Shown: positions 15,587-24,177, numbered from the stretch's first letter. The stretch is 37,938 nt of DNA from a bacterium 1XD42-54 (GCA_003612585.1 RAZH01000015.1:1-37938), one strand, 5' to 3'. Notes: generated by a model not told the origin, from the letters alone. Made by a program: numbers and translations.

Positions 15587-16381
15587 TTATTCCCCCCTTT
15601 TCTTGTATAAGAAGTCGATCAATGAGATTGATGCAACAGCCATTATCCCAAGAATGATAACCGTCTGAAAGGTTGAGGGAATAATTGCTTCCAAGGCATT
15701 TACATTCAATGGAAACCCATGTTTCACCATATCTCCCGCACCCCAGAGCGTTGTAAGCGGGATAGGCATGAGCCAACATAACCATTTAGGCAATGTTCCG
15801 AACAATGTTTCGACGGTAAGGCTCACTACACTGTAAAACACACATAGCAGAATGGAGAAGATGTATGTTTTGCTGAAAAAGACCACAAGTACGATAATCG
15901 GCAAAGTTCCCGCTGTAATGAATATTCCAAGTTCAACTGCAACAAGTAGTTTATAGGTAAGACCATGCACTTCCATTGAGAAACTGCCGCAAACAATGGT
16001 AGCAAGCATGGAAGCAAGGCAAAAGATAACTCCAAAAATAAATAGCACAATGATCTTTGCCATAATCATCTGTGTACTTGTTACCGGGATTGTGCGTAAA
16101 TTTTTGAAAGTGTCATTGTCCCGTTCCATAAAAAACAGCATTGCTGCAATGACACCGATGATACACGGCAAGAGAAAAATAACGCCATATCCCATAACCA
16201 TATTGAACAATCCATCAAAAAGGACTGATTTATTTGGGTACTTCTCCAACATTCTCGGTGTTGCCATCAGAAAGGTAATGGGAATAGGAAATAAAAAAGC
16301 GGACAAAAACACAAGCGGGATGATTTTTTTTCTCTTCAATTTCGCGAACTCACATTGAACCAGTTTAAGCAATTCCCTCAC
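15587..16381 (-). CDS. ABC-2 permease, lantibiotic-immunity type (CprB/LanE-like)
   Basis: A 264-aa, six-helix permease with VQCEFAKLKRKKIIPLVFL at the N-terminus and the family motif MERDNDTFKNLRTIPVTSTQ after helix 2. The open frame begins at GTG (16381), overlapping the ATPase stop by 17 nt. A TTG at about 16372 with GGTGAGGG just upstream is an alternative start. It is paired with the 14806-15585 permease, as in CprBC or NisEG. Confidence 0.88.
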   Translation of the reverse strand: MRELLKLVQCEFAKLKRKKIIPLVFLSAFLFPIPITFLMATPRMLEKYPNKSVLFDGLFNMVMGYGVIFLLPCIIGVIAAMLFFMERDNDTFKNLRTIPVTSTQMIMAKIIVLFIFGVIFCLASMLATIVCGSFSMEVHGLTYKLLVAVELGIFITAGTLPIIVLVVFFSKTYIFSILLCVFYSVVSLTVETLFGTLPKWLCWLMPIPLTTLWGAGDMVKHGFPLNVNALEAIIPSTFQTVIILGIMAVASISLIDFLYKKRGE

Positions 16382-17291
16382 CCCCTGTTACTCTCTTGAA
16401 ATAATCCTCAAGACTTTCTTCACAGGTATGCGCCTCTGATACCTCCAATCCGTTTTCTACAAAGGCAGTTACAATTTTCCCCACAGGTAGATCAAGGTTG
16501 TGCAGGCGCAAATTGTGGTCGTCCTGTATGGAGAAATGGTTTTCATGGAAATTGCGTTCCAAAATTCTTGCCGCCTGTGCAGTATCAGAGAGCGTAAACC
16601 GGATATGCTTACTGCTTTTTTGCTCCAGCTCAGCAAGGCTTTCTTCTTCCAGCAATGCGCCGTGGTCGATAATCCCAATATCGTCAGCCAGCAGGGAAAT
16701 CTCCGAAAGAATGTGACTGGAAATCAGAATCGTTTTTCCTCTTGCGTCGCAAAGCTCCCGGATAAAGGAGCGTACTTCTGCAATACCGATGGGATCAAGT
16801 CCGTTGATTGGCTCATCCAAAATCAAAAGTTCTGGATCGTGCATCACGGCAAGGGCGATGGCAAGCCGCTGCTTCATACCAAGAGAATACTGAGAAAAGA
16901 GCTTTTTATCTTTGTAGGGCAGTCCTACCAGATCCAGAGCATCTTTGATGGCATGATTGTTTGGTACCCCCCGCAGGGTGGCAAAGATACGCAGGTTCTC
17001 TGTGCCGGTCAGATTAGGATAAAAGCCGGGGGACTCAATCAGGCTGCCGATACGGGGCAGCAGCTTCTTTTCATTCCCCTGCAAAGATTTTCCCCAGATT
17101 TTTACCTCTCCGGAAGTCGGCTTCGTTAAGCCCAACAGCATTTTCATGGTAGTGGTTTTTCCGGCTCCGTTTCTGCCCAGCAGACCATAAATTCTCCCAC
17201 GCTTCACATGGATATTTAAGTCAGCCACACTCTTTTGTGAGCCGTATTGCTTCGTCAGATTTTTTGTTTCAATGATGTAATTTGTATCCAT
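16365..17291 (-). CDS. ABC ATPase, lantibiotic-immunity type (CprA/BcrA/LanF-like)
   Basis: A 308-aa ATPase with Walker A GRNGAGKT at residues 39-46, signature YSLGMKQRLAI, Walker B LLILDEPINGLDP, and the C-terminal extension of BcrA/LanF proteins. The start is the ATG at 17291 with CAGGAGGT upstream; the frame continues to 17327 without a better site. In C. difficile the equivalent CprABC exporter gives resistance to nisin-type peptides. The promoter with four direct repeats lies immediately upstream, so this exporter is probably the main target of the two-component system. Confidence 0.92.
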   Translation of the reverse strand: MDTNYIIETKNLTKQYGSQKSVADLNIHVKRGRIYGLLGRNGAGKTTTMKMLLGLTKPTSGEVKIWGKSLQGNEKKLLPRIGSLIESPGFYPNLTGTENLRIFATLRGVPNNHAIKDALDLVGLPYKDKKLFSQYSLGMKQRLAIALAVMHDPELLILDEPINGLDPIGIAEVRSFIRELCDARGKTILISSHILSEISLLADDIGIIDHGALLEEESLAELEQKSSKHIRFTLSDTAQAARILERNFHENHFSIQDDHNLRLHNLDLPVGKIVTAFVENGLEVSEAHTCEESLEDYFKRVTGGEGIA

Positions 17292-17317
17292 ATTCAAAAC
17301 CTCCTGTTCTGTAAGGT

Positions 17318-17371
17318 ATTCTATCACGCCAACCTTGCATTAACCTTGCCACAACCTTGCATTAACCTTGC
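17318..17371 (-). promoter_or_regulatory. Four 11-bp direct repeats and -10 box: response-regulator site
   Basis: AACCTTGC occurs at 17331-17338, 17342-17349, 17353-17360 and 17364-17371, exactly 11 bp apart (GCAAGGTT on the coding strand). A likely -10 (TAGAAT, plus 17318-17323) lies 7 bp downstream, and the array covers the -35 position, where no good hexamer is seen. OmpR/PhoB-type regulators bind tandem repeats of 11-bp period overlapping the -35, so activation by the 18349-19041 regulator is inferred. Confidence 0.85.
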
Positions 17372-17425
17372 AATTTGAAATCCGGCAAAATGACAAAGGC
17401 TCCCGCCATAAAGACGGGAACGCGC

Positions 17426-18343
17426 TTAAATCTCCAAAGGAAAAAGCAACATAAATGCAGTTCCTTTTCCCGGAAAACTTTCAACTGTTATGCTTCCACC
17501 CATCTTTTCTACAAGCTGATGGACAATAGAAAGACCAAGACCGCTGCCTTTTTCAGACCGGCCTTTATCACACTTATAAAGCCGTTCAAAAATGTGTTTC
17601 AAATCTTCTTTCTCAATTCCCACTCCATTATCCGCCAGCAGCAGCTCCATGTTATTTTCCTTCTTTGACAGGACAATTTTGATTTTGTCCGCATGGCTGT
17701 GAGCGATTACATTTTGAATGAGATTATTGATGATCCTCATATAGCTGTCCATATCCAGTCTTACCCAGACAGGCTGTTCAGGAATATCAATATCATAATC
17801 AACCTGTTTATCCTCAAAAATCGGTATCCAGTCAATCAGGATATTTCTTGTCAGCTCTGCGGCCTCAACAGGCTGGATTTCCAAAGCGAACTCGTCGGAA
17901 TTTAACTTGAACCAGTCAAAGAGTACATCAATATATTCTTTCAAATCATGAGCTTTCCGACGGGCGGTTTCAATATAATCATCCCGGTCTTTTCCTGTGA
18001 CCAGTCCTTTGTGTGCAGCATCAAGATACCCAATCAGAGTGGTAAGGGGCGTCCGAACATCGTGAGAAAGGCTCGTCATAAGCTGGCGGTTGGTTTCTTC
18101 TGTCTGCCGGACAATCGAAAGTCTGCTTTCATAGGCCACAACGATCTCATTGATTTCATAGGCAAGAGGTGCGGTCAGTTCATTTGTTGCAGACAAAATA
18201 CGCCGATTGCCATTTCCATTTTTCACATCAACCAGAGCGTCGGTCATTTCTGCTATTTGCTTTTTTACGCGCCGAACGAGAACGATGGAAGTCAACACAG
18301 CCACAACAGCAATCACAATGGACAAGAAAACGATGATTTCCAT
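17426..18343 (-). CDS. Sensor histidine kinase with a single membrane helix
   Basis: A 305-aa kinase with one N-terminal helix (residues 3-23), a short HAMP-like linker, H-box His94 in SLSHDVRTPLTTLIGYLD, N-box NNLIQNVIAHS, and G boxes ADNGVGIEKEDL and GSGLGLSIVHQLVEKMGG. There is no extracytoplasmic domain, so the signal is probably sensed in the membrane or through the ABC transporter. AAGGAGGT overlaps the regulator stop. The gene order regulator, kinase, ATPase, two permeases resembles CprABC-KR and bcr-type loci. Confidence 0.9.
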   Translation of the reverse strand: MEIIVFLSIVIAVVAVLTSIVLVRRVKKQIAEMTDALVDVKNGNGNRRILSATNELTAPLAYEINEIVVAYESRLSIVRQTEETNRQLMTSLSHDVRTPLTTLIGYLDAAHKGLVTGKDRDDYIETARRKAHDLKEYIDVLFDWFKLNSDEFALEIQPVEAAELTRNILIDWIPIFEDKQVDYDIDIPEQPVWVRLDMDSYMRIINNLIQNVIAHSHADKIKIVLSKKENNMELLLADNGVGIEKEDLKHIFERLYKCDKGRSEKGSGLGLSIVHQLVEKMGGSITVESFPGKGTAFMLLFPLEI

Positions 18344-18348
18344 GCCGG

Positions 18349-19041
18349 CTACACCTCCTTATTAAAGCGGTAGCCAATCCCTTTGACCGTTTGGATATAC
18401 TTTGGACTGGAAGGATTGACTTCTAATTTTTTACGAAGCCGACTGATAATCGCCATAATGTTACTGTCATCATAGAAATATTCTTCGTCCCATACTTCCT
18501 CATAAATCTGCTGTTTTGTCAAAATTTTTCCTTGATGCTTTGCACAGTACAGGAGCAGATCAAATTCCTTTGGCGGAAGTTCAAAAGTGCCGTTTTCCGT
18601 AGTGACAGAACGATTTTCAAGGTCAATTTGCAATCCGTCAAAATCCAGTTTTTGCATGGCTCCGGCTTGCTGATTAAAGCGGGTGTAGCGGCGAATGAGG
18701 GACGCAATACGGGCAATCAGTTCGTCCATATCAAACGGCTTTGTCAGATAATCGTCCGCACCGGCCCGTAACCCCCGCACTTTAGAAGCACTGTCATTTT
18801 TGGATGTGAACATCAAAATCGGCAGGCTGTTTTCTTTGCGGATTTCTTCCAGCGTTTCAAAGCCATCCATACCGGGCATCATCACATCCAGCACCACAAG
18901 CTGATATTTCTGCTCTTTTAATTTCTGCAATCCTTCTTTTCCGGTATTACAAAAATCGGCTTCTATATGTTCTGATTGTACGCTGCGTTTAATCAAAGCG
19001 CACAGTTCTCTGTCATCATCTATAATCAAAATTTTATTCAT
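18349..19041 (-). CDS. OmpR-family response regulator (CprR/BcrR-type locus)
   Basis: A 230-aa regulator. The receiver has DDD at 8-10, phospho-acceptor Asp52 in VVLDVMMPGMDG, FTSKN, and KPF. The winged helix (about 130-230) ends with the recognition segment NIMAIISRLRKKLEVN and IQTVKGIGYRF. The ATG at 19041 has AAGGAG upstream, and the start overlaps the small HTH gene by 8 nt. Its likely binding site is the 4 x 11-bp array at 17331-17371. Confidence 0.93.
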   Translation of the reverse strand: MNKILIIDDDRELCALIKRSVQSEHIEADFCNTGKEGLQKLKEQKYQLVVLDVMMPGMDGFETLEEIRKENSLPILMFTSKNDSASKVRGLRAGADDYLTKPFDMDELIARIASLIRRYTRFNQQAGAMQKLDFDGLQIDLENRSVTTENGTFELPPKEFDLLLYCAKHQGKILTKQQIYEEVWDEEYFYDDSNIMAIISRLRKKLEVNPSSPKYIQTVKGIGYRFNKEV

Positions 19042-19222
19042 GGCGCAACTCCTTCCCTTGTCTTGTCCGCCCATCAATCGGCTTCTCCGCAGTTTTAGGG
19101 ATCAGCCAAACACCGGCCATTTTTACAGCGCCGGGGATACGCCCTCCAGCGCAATAATAATTTACCCTACGAGGTGTCACGCCCCACTTTTCGGCGGCCT
19201 CTTTCAATGTCATATAGTCCAT
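19034..19222 (-). CDS. Small helix-turn-helix DNA-binding protein
   Basis: A 62-aa protein with an excisionase/MerR-like winged HTH: MTLKEAAEKWGVTPRRVNYY, then the wing GRIPGAVKMAGVWLIPK. The first M has a GGAGGTGCG ribosome site upstream. It is the first gene of the minus-strand regulator-kinase operon. Similar single-domain HTH proteins often accompany resistance operons in Clostridia; whether it regulates this operon is inference only. Confidence 0.8.
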   Translation of the reverse strand: MDYMTLKEAAEKWGVTPRRVNYYCAGGRIPGAVKMAGVWLIPKTAEKPIDGRTRQGKELRHE

Positions 19223-19308
19223 TTCGCACCTCCACAGGATATATTATAGTTCTCTACCTCGAATAATACAAGTTAGAGCCTACACGGATGCGAAATAAAA
19301 TACTACTT

Positions 19309-19329
19309 AATGTAAAATTTCATTACATT
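19309..19329. promoter_or_regulatory. Inverted repeat between divergent genes
   Basis: AATGTA at 19309-19314 and TACATT at 19324-19329 form an inverted repeat about 40 nt before the XRE-type start at 19370 and about 90 nt from the divergent HTH gene. It may be the former operator of the XRE protein. Confidence 0.35.
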
Positions 19330-19369
19330 CTCATAATCTAACACGAAATGTAGAATGATATAGGGTGAT

Positions 19370-19498
19370 ATGAGAATGAACCAAGATGAAAGAAGGTTTG
19401 ACTTTCACGGCCTCGGGGCGGCTCTCAAAAGAGCCAGAGAAGAAAAGGGCTGGACACAAGCCTATGTTGCGGAATTAGTAGACTGTGACTCCCGTACG
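19370..19498 (+). pseudogene. Truncated XRE-family regulator
   Basis: From the ATG at 19370 the frame reads a typical XRE N-terminus (FDFHGLGAALKRAREEKGWT, then QAYVAELVDCDSRT). Homology ends near 19498, where the remnant of an IS256-type transposase begins on the other strand. The frame then runs through unrelated sequence to a stop near 19576. The rest of the HTH protein is missing. GGGTGATATG provides a weak ribosome site. Confidence 0.7.
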
Positions 19499-20176
19499 TT
19501 TTTGTTATTTTAGGATATTTCCTGCTCCATTTCTCATCAAAACTGTCCAGTTTCGCCAGCGCGGTCTCTTCTATAGGAGCCGCATATACACGCTTCAAAT
19601 CAGCCATCAGGGGTCTGATCTCCTTATAGGAAACAAACTTTGTTGTGTTCGAATCTGATAGATGATGTACTGCTGGATTTCTGCCTGCAGGAATTCAGTC
19701 AGCCCATCCACACAGGCAATCAGGATATCTTCCACCCCGCAGTTCCTCAGTCCGTTCAAAATGGAGAGCCAGAATTTTGCACTTTCATTCTGCCTAACAT
19801 ACATACCGAGCACATCTTTGCGGCCTTCCATATCAATACCGATCGCAATATAAACCGCACGTTTTACAATCCGGCCTTCGTTGCGTACATGATAATGGAT
19901 AGCGTCCATGAAAACAACCGCATATATCTCTTCCAGCGGTCTTTGCTGCCATTGTTTCACAATAGGGAGTATCTTGTCTGTGATTCTGCTGATGGTACTG
20001 TCAGAAATCTCGATATCAGACAATTCCCGCATATGGCTTTCGATATCGTTTGTTGTCATGCCTTTGGCATACATGGAAGCTAAGCATTTCCGCCTTTCGA
20101 TTTGATTGTATTTTGTACTGGCTGCTTGGCTTGTGGGTGACAGCTTACACATTTTTGGTGTGAAAGCAAGCTCCAA
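19499..20176 (-). pseudogene. IS256-family transposase remnant
   Basis: Two overlapping frames carry pieces of a mutator-type (IS256) transposase. 20176-19607 has YAKGMTTNDIESHMRELSDI, ISDSTISRITDKILPIVKQW, VVFMDAIHYHVRNEGRIVKR and the second catalytic region ACVDGLTEF. 19607-19425 continues with PLMADLKRVYAAP and LDSFDEKWSRKYPKI. A single-base deletion near 19640 shifts the frame, about nine residues are missing after VDGLTEF, and both protein ends are absent. It is an inactive fragment. No terminal inverted repeats were found. Confidence 0.85.
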
Positions 20177-20226
20177 ATTACTTATTTGATAAAATTACTG
20201 AAAGGCATTTCTTGTTTTATGATATG

Positions 20227-20255
20227 TTGAAAATAAGGATAAAATCTACTATAAT
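20227..20255 (+). promoter_or_regulatory. Sigma-A promoter of the LysR gene
   Basis: TTGAAA at 20227-20232, a 17-bp spacer and TATAAT at 20250-20255 make a near-consensus promoter 29 nt before the LysR start codon. Confidence 0.8.
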
Positions 20256-20283
20256 ATTTTTGGGAATTAAGGAGGCAAAAATT

Positions 20284-21153
20284 ATGGAATTAAGAGTTTT
20301 GAAATACTTTCTGATGGTTGCCAGAGAAGAAAATATTACAAAGGCCGCAGCGTTATTACATCTTACACAGCCAACACTTTCCCGGCAGCTCATGCAGCTT
20401 GAAGAAGAATTAGGGGTAAAATTGTTTTATAGAAGCAAACACAGTATTATTCTAACCGAGGACGGTATGCTCTTAAAGCGTCGGGCGCAGGAAATCGTTT
20501 CATTGTCCCATAAGACGGTTCAGGAGCTTTCCCATAAGAAAGATGTGCTGTCAGGTGAAATCGCAATAGGCTGTGGGGAAACGAAAGGTATGCTCTTTTT
20601 TTCGGAACAGATCAGAAAATTCCAGCACAAATATCCCCTTGTGCAGTTTAGTATTCACAGCGCAATCGCAGATGATATTAAAGAACGGATTGAAAAAGGG
20701 ATTTTAGATATAGGACTTCTTATGGAACCTGTGGATGTTGGGAAGTATGAATTTATCCGTATGCCGCAGAAAGAAAAATGGGGTATATTGGTAAGGAAAG
20801 ATTCTGAATTGGCAGCGAAGAAATCTATCAATCCTGAGGATTTAACAGGTGTGCCTCTAATCATGGTAAAACGGGAATTGGTAAAAAATGAATTGGCCAG
20901 TTGGTTTGGGGATTATTACGAGGGGCTTCAAATTGCGGCTACCTATAATTTGATTTTAAATGCTGCGGCTATGGTAGAACGTGGGGTTGGCATTGCACTA
21001 TGTTTTGATCTTGGTGTAGCTTTTTATGAAGACTTATGCTTTATTCCACTTGCTCCAACATTAGAAACGGGTTCGGTGTTAGTCTGGAAAAAGAATCAGA
21101 CGCTTGGAGTGGCCACTTCCCAATTTATGAGTTTTCTTAAAAATGCTTTTTAG
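20284..21153 (+). CDS. LysR family transcriptional regulator
   Basis: A 289-aa protein. The N-terminal winged HTH (residues 1-60) reads MELRVLKYFLMVAREENITK, then AAALLHLTQPTLSRQLMQLE. The C-terminal LysR substrate domain (about 90-289) follows. GGAGG lies 8 nt before the ATG at 20284; the frame extends to 20212 without a ribosome site. It precedes the MerR-like, flavodoxin and reductase genes on the same strand, separated by a terminator, and is a good candidate to control them. The effector is unknown. Confidence 0.92.
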   Translation: MELRVLKYFLMVAREENITKAAALLHLTQPTLSRQLMQLEEELGVKLFYRSKHSIILTEDGMLLKRRAQEIVSLSHKTVQELSHKKDVLSGEIAIGCGETKGMLFFSEQIRKFQHKYPLVQFSIHSAIADDIKERIEKGILDIGLLMEPVDVGKYEFIRMPQKEKWGILVRKDSELAAKKSINPEDLTGVPLIMVKRELVKNELASWFGDYYEGLQIAATYNLILNAAAMVERGVGIALCFDLGVAFYEDLCFIPLAPTLETGSVLVWKKNQTLGVATSQFMSFLKNAF

Positions 21154-21205
21154 GTATTATAAGAGATTTGATGTAGGTATTAGATGTTTCTTAAAAAATA
21201 AATTA

Positions 21206-21242
21206 AAATGTAGGTGTTCAAGGAGGACGCCTGCATTTTTTA
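21206..21242 (+). terminator. Intrinsic terminator after LysR gene
   Basis: AAAATGTAGGTGT at 21206-21218 pairs, with two G-U pairs, with ACGCCTGCATTTT at 21227-21239, followed by Ts. It ends 25 nt before the next start codon, so it might also attenuate the downstream operon. Confidence 0.7.
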
Positions 21243-21266
21243 TTATCTATGGAAAGGAGCTTACGA

Positions 21267-21632
21267 ATGACGATTGATGAAGCAAGCACACGTTACAATA
21301 TTCCCCTTGATATTCTACGTGAGTATGAGAGCTGGGGATTATGCGGCGCTGTAAAAAAGGTCATGGGCGCATGGCAGTATGACGATCAGGATATAGAACG
21401 GCTGAGTATGATTATGACGCTGCATGACATCGGCTTTCTTAATGACGAAGTAGAAAGCTATATGCGCCTGTCACTGGAAGGAGAAAGTACCGAGGCGCAA
21501 AGGCTTCATATGTTGAATAAAAGGCGCAGCGCTACTCTTGATGAAATTCATTTCAGAGAAATGCAGTTGGATCGAATGGATTATCTTCGTCACAAGATTC
21601 GGGAATCAAACAAAGGAGGAAGTAGATTATGA
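21267..21632 (+). CDS. MerR-like HTH protein
   Basis: A 121-aa protein with an N-terminal MerR-type winged HTH (MTIDEASTRYNIPLDILREY, GLCGAVKKVMGAWQYDDQDI, ERLSMIMTLHDIGF) and a helical C-terminal dimerisation segment (about 70-121). GGAAAGGAG precedes the ATG at 21267; ATG 21249 lies upstream of that ribosome site. It overlaps the flavodoxin gene by 4 nt. No cysteine-based metal or drug-binding tail is evident. Confidence 0.8.
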   Translation: MTIDEASTRYNIPLDILREYESWGLCGAVKKVMGAWQYDDQDIERLSMIMTLHDIGFLNDEVESYMRLSLEGESTEAQRLHMLNKRRSATLDEIHFREMQLDRMDYLRHKIRESNKGGSRL

Positions 21633-22336
21633 AGAAAAAATTATTCGCGGTTATGATGGCGAGTATGTTGACGTTTGCACTGGCAGCCTGTGGGAATACA
21701 GGAAACAATGGGGAGGAATCTACGATTCCGGAGCCGAGTACAATGAAAGCGCCGGTAGTAGAAACAGAAAGCGAATCAGAAACAGAGGAAAGCACTCTAC
21801 CGGCGGATACATCAGAGGAGGCCACGGAGTCAGAAACGGAGCTGGAAGATATGGCGGTAACCGGGGTGGTTGTATATTTCTCATGGTCGGGGAACACGGA
21901 AGCGGTTGCTGCGGAAATTCAAAATCAGACAGGCGCGGATACTTTCCGTCTTGTACCGGCAGAGCCTTATACAGATGATTATGACGCGCTTTTGGATATT
22001 GCGCAGGAAGAACAGAGGAATGGGGCGCGGCCTGCAATCTCCGGCAGTATTGAGAATTTTGACAGCTATGAGGTGGTGTATCTTGGCTTTCCGAACTGGT
22101 GGGGAGATATGCCAATGATCCTTTACAGCTTTCTGGACGATTACGATCTGTCCGGTAAGACAATCGTTCCGTTTGTTACCAGCGGCGGCAGCGGATTTTC
22201 CAATACCATCCGTACAATCGAAAGCATGGAACCGGATGCGGAGGTTCTGGACGGGCTTTCTTTGGGAAGCTCTCAGGCGGCAAATGCCGGGGACGCAGTG
22301 GCGAACTGGCTGAGCGGACTTGGACTTGTAGAGTAG
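21629..22336 (+). CDS. Flavodoxin-domain lipoprotein
   Basis: A 235-aa protein. Residues 1-20 form a lipoprotein signal with lipobox LAAC (Cys21). A Glu/Ser/Thr-rich linker follows (about 25-75), then a flavodoxin-like domain with the phosphate loop YFSWSGNTEAVA and the conserved YLGFPNWWGDMPMILYSFLD and VPFVTSGGSGFS segments. It should sit on the outer face of the membrane and carry FMN-dependent electrons. The next genes encode a reductase and a cupin protein, so a redox role is likely. Confidence 0.9.
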   Translation: MKKKLFAVMMASMLTFALAACGNTGNNGEESTIPEPSTMKAPVVETESESETEESTLPADTSEEATESETELEDMAVTGVVVYFSWSGNTEAVAAEIQNQTGADTFRLVPAEPYTDDYDALLDIAQEEQRNGARPAISGSIENFDSYEVVYLGFPNWWGDMPMILYSFLDDYDLSGKTIVPFVTSGGSGFSNTIRTIESMEPDAEVLDGLSLGSSQAANAGDAVANWLSGLGLVE

Positions 22337-22347
22337 GCGGTGGCATA

Positions 22348-23385
22348 ATGCAATATACAAAACTTGGAAATTCCGATCTGACAGTTTCTCGCATCTGTAT
22401 GGGATGTATGGGATTTGGCAATGCAAATAACGGCCAGCATTCATGGACGATTGACGAGGAACATTCCCGTGAGATCATCCGCCGCGGGCTGAATTTGGGC
22501 GTTAATTTCTTTGATACGGCAATCGCTTACCAAAGTGGAACCAGCGAGCAGTATTTCGGCCGGGCGCTTTGGGAGCAGGTAAAGCGCGAGGATATGGTGG
22601 TGGCAACAAAATTTCTTCCCCGTACTCAGGATGATATCCGGGCCGGAATTACTGGACAACAGCATATTGAGCGGATGATAAACCGAAGCCTTGCTAATCT
22701 TGGCATGGATTATGTGGATTTATATATTTCCCACATGTGGGATTATGAAACGCCGCTTTATGACATTATGGAAGGCTTGAATAACGTGGTAAGAGCTGGT
22801 AAAGCCCGCTATATCGGTATTTCTAACTGCTTTGCCTATCAGCTTGCAAAGGCAAACGCACTGGCGGAAAAAGAAGGATTTGTAAAGTTTGTATCCGTGC
22901 AGGGGCACTACAATCTGATTTTCAGGGAAGAAGAACGGGAAATGGCAAAGCTTTGCAGGGAGGACAATATCGCCATGACGCCATACAGCGCACTGGCGGG
23001 AGGCAGGCTTGCAAGGCTTCCCGGTGAAAACTCTAAGCGTTTGCAGGAGGACAGCTATGCAAGGCTTAAATATGATTCTACTGCAGGGCAGGATGGAGTG
23101 ATTATTGACAGAGTGGCGAAACTGGCGGGGCAAAAAGGTGTTTCCATGACGGAGGTTTCCCTCGCATGGCTTTTGACGAAGGTTACTTCTCCGGTAGTCG
23201 GCGCAACGAAGCTCCATCATATCGAAGGAGCGGCAAGAGCAGTAGAGTTGGAATTGTCAGCGGAGGAGCTTTCCTATTTGGAGGAACCCTATGCTCCGCA
23301 TAATTTGGTGGGCGTTATGGCGCAAAATACGCAGGATTCTGCGAAAGAGAGCCATGTATGGTCTACCGGAAATCAGAAAATATAA
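22348..23385 (+). CDS. Aldo/keto reductase
   Basis: A 345-aa NADPH-dependent oxidoreductase of the AKR superfamily (YghZ/Tas-like branch). It has the Asp of FFDTAIAYQSGTSEQYFGRA, the Lys of VVATKF, the His of LYISHMWDYETPLYDIMEGL, and a C-terminal cofactor site near TSPVVGATKLHHIEGA. The start is 11 nt after the flavodoxin stop. The substrate is unknown; family members act on small aldehydes and ketones. Confidence 0.92.
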   Translation: MQYTKLGNSDLTVSRICMGCMGFGNANNGQHSWTIDEEHSREIIRRGLNLGVNFFDTAIAYQSGTSEQYFGRALWEQVKREDMVVATKFLPRTQDDIRAGITGQQHIERMINRSLANLGMDYVDLYISHMWDYETPLYDIMEGLNNVVRAGKARYIGISNCFAYQLAKANALAEKEGFVKFVSVQGHYNLIFREEEREMAKLCREDNIAMTPYSALAGGRLARLPGENSKRLQEDSYARLKYDSTAGQDGVIIDRVAKLAGQKGVSMTEVSLAWLLTKVTSPVVGATKLHHIEGAARAVELELSAEELSYLEEPYAPHNLVGVMAQNTQDSAKESHVWSTGNQKI

Positions 23386-23424
23386 CGCAGGTACAGACAT
23401 GAGCAAAAAATGGAGGATAAGATT

Positions 23425-24177
23425 ATGGTAAAGCAGACAGCAGGCAGAGATCAGCTTGGGGATTTTGCCCCAAAATTCGCACAGCTAAACGATGACGTAT
23501 TATTTGGCGAGGTGTGGAACAGGGAGGAAAAGCTCTCCCTAAGAGACCGTTCCGTTGTGACGGTGGTATCTTTAATGTCACAGGGGCTGGTGGATTCTTC
23601 CTTCCAGTATCATCTGATGAGTGCGAAGAATAACGGGATTACAAAAGAGGAAATCGCGGAGATTTTAACTCATGCAGCATTTTACGCAGGATGGCCGAAG
23701 GCATGGGCGGCTTTTAAGATGGCGAAGAATGTCTGGACAGAGGAATCACCAACGGAAGACGAAAGGGAAACCTATGAGAGGAATATGCTGTTTCCGATTG
23801 GAGAAACGAACAGCGGTTTTGCGCAGTATTTCATCGGACAGAGTTATCTTGCGCCGCTTTCCACTGAACAGGTGGGGATTTTCAATGTTACGTTTGAACC
23901 GGGATGCCGGAATAACTGGCATATCCATCATGCTGCTTCCGGCGGCGGGCAGATTCTAATCTGTGTAGGCGGGCGCGGTTATTATCAGGAATGGGGTAAA
24001 GAAGCACAGGAATTAAATCCCGGAGATGTCATCAATATCCCGGCTGGAGTGAAACACTGGCATGGCGCTGCACCGGATAGCTGGTTTTCGCATCTGGCGG
24101 TTGAGGTTTCCGGTACAGAGGTTTCTAACGAATGGCTGGAAGCAGTGGATGATACTTCCTATGGTTGTTTGAAATAA
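23425..24177 (+). CDS. Carboxymuconolactone decarboxylase-like / cupin fusion protein
   Basis: A 250-aa protein. The N-terminal CMD/AhpD-like domain (about 1-105) reads LSLRDRSVVTVVSLMSQGL, YHLMSAKNNGITKEEIAEIL and THAAFYAGWPKAWAAF; the CxxC of AhpD is absent, with DSSFQYH in its place. The C-terminal cupin domain (about 130-240) has metal ligands in NWHIHHAASGGGQ and a later His in GVKHWHG. The ATG at 23425 follows GGAGGATA; the upstream in-frame ATG at 23410 overlaps that site. Such fusions commonly sit beside aldo/keto reductases and flavodoxins. Confidence 0.88.
   Translation: MVKQTAGRDQLGDFAPKFAQLNDDVLFGEVWNREEKLSLRDRSVVTVVSLMSQGLVDSSFQYHLMSAKNNGITKEEIAEILTHAAFYAGWPKAWAAFKMAKNVWTEESPTEDERETYERNMLFPIGETNSGFAQYFIGQSYLAPLSTEQVGIFNVTFEPGCRNNWHIHHAASGGGQILICVGGRGYYQEWGKEAQELNPGDVINIPAGVKHWHGAAPDSWFSHLAVEVSGTEVSNEWLEAVDDTSYGCLK

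Noticed and set aside
17331-17371. Possible CRISPR or iteron array
   Set aside because: 11-bp spacing directly upstream of a -10 box fits response-regulator binding; no replication gene is nearby.
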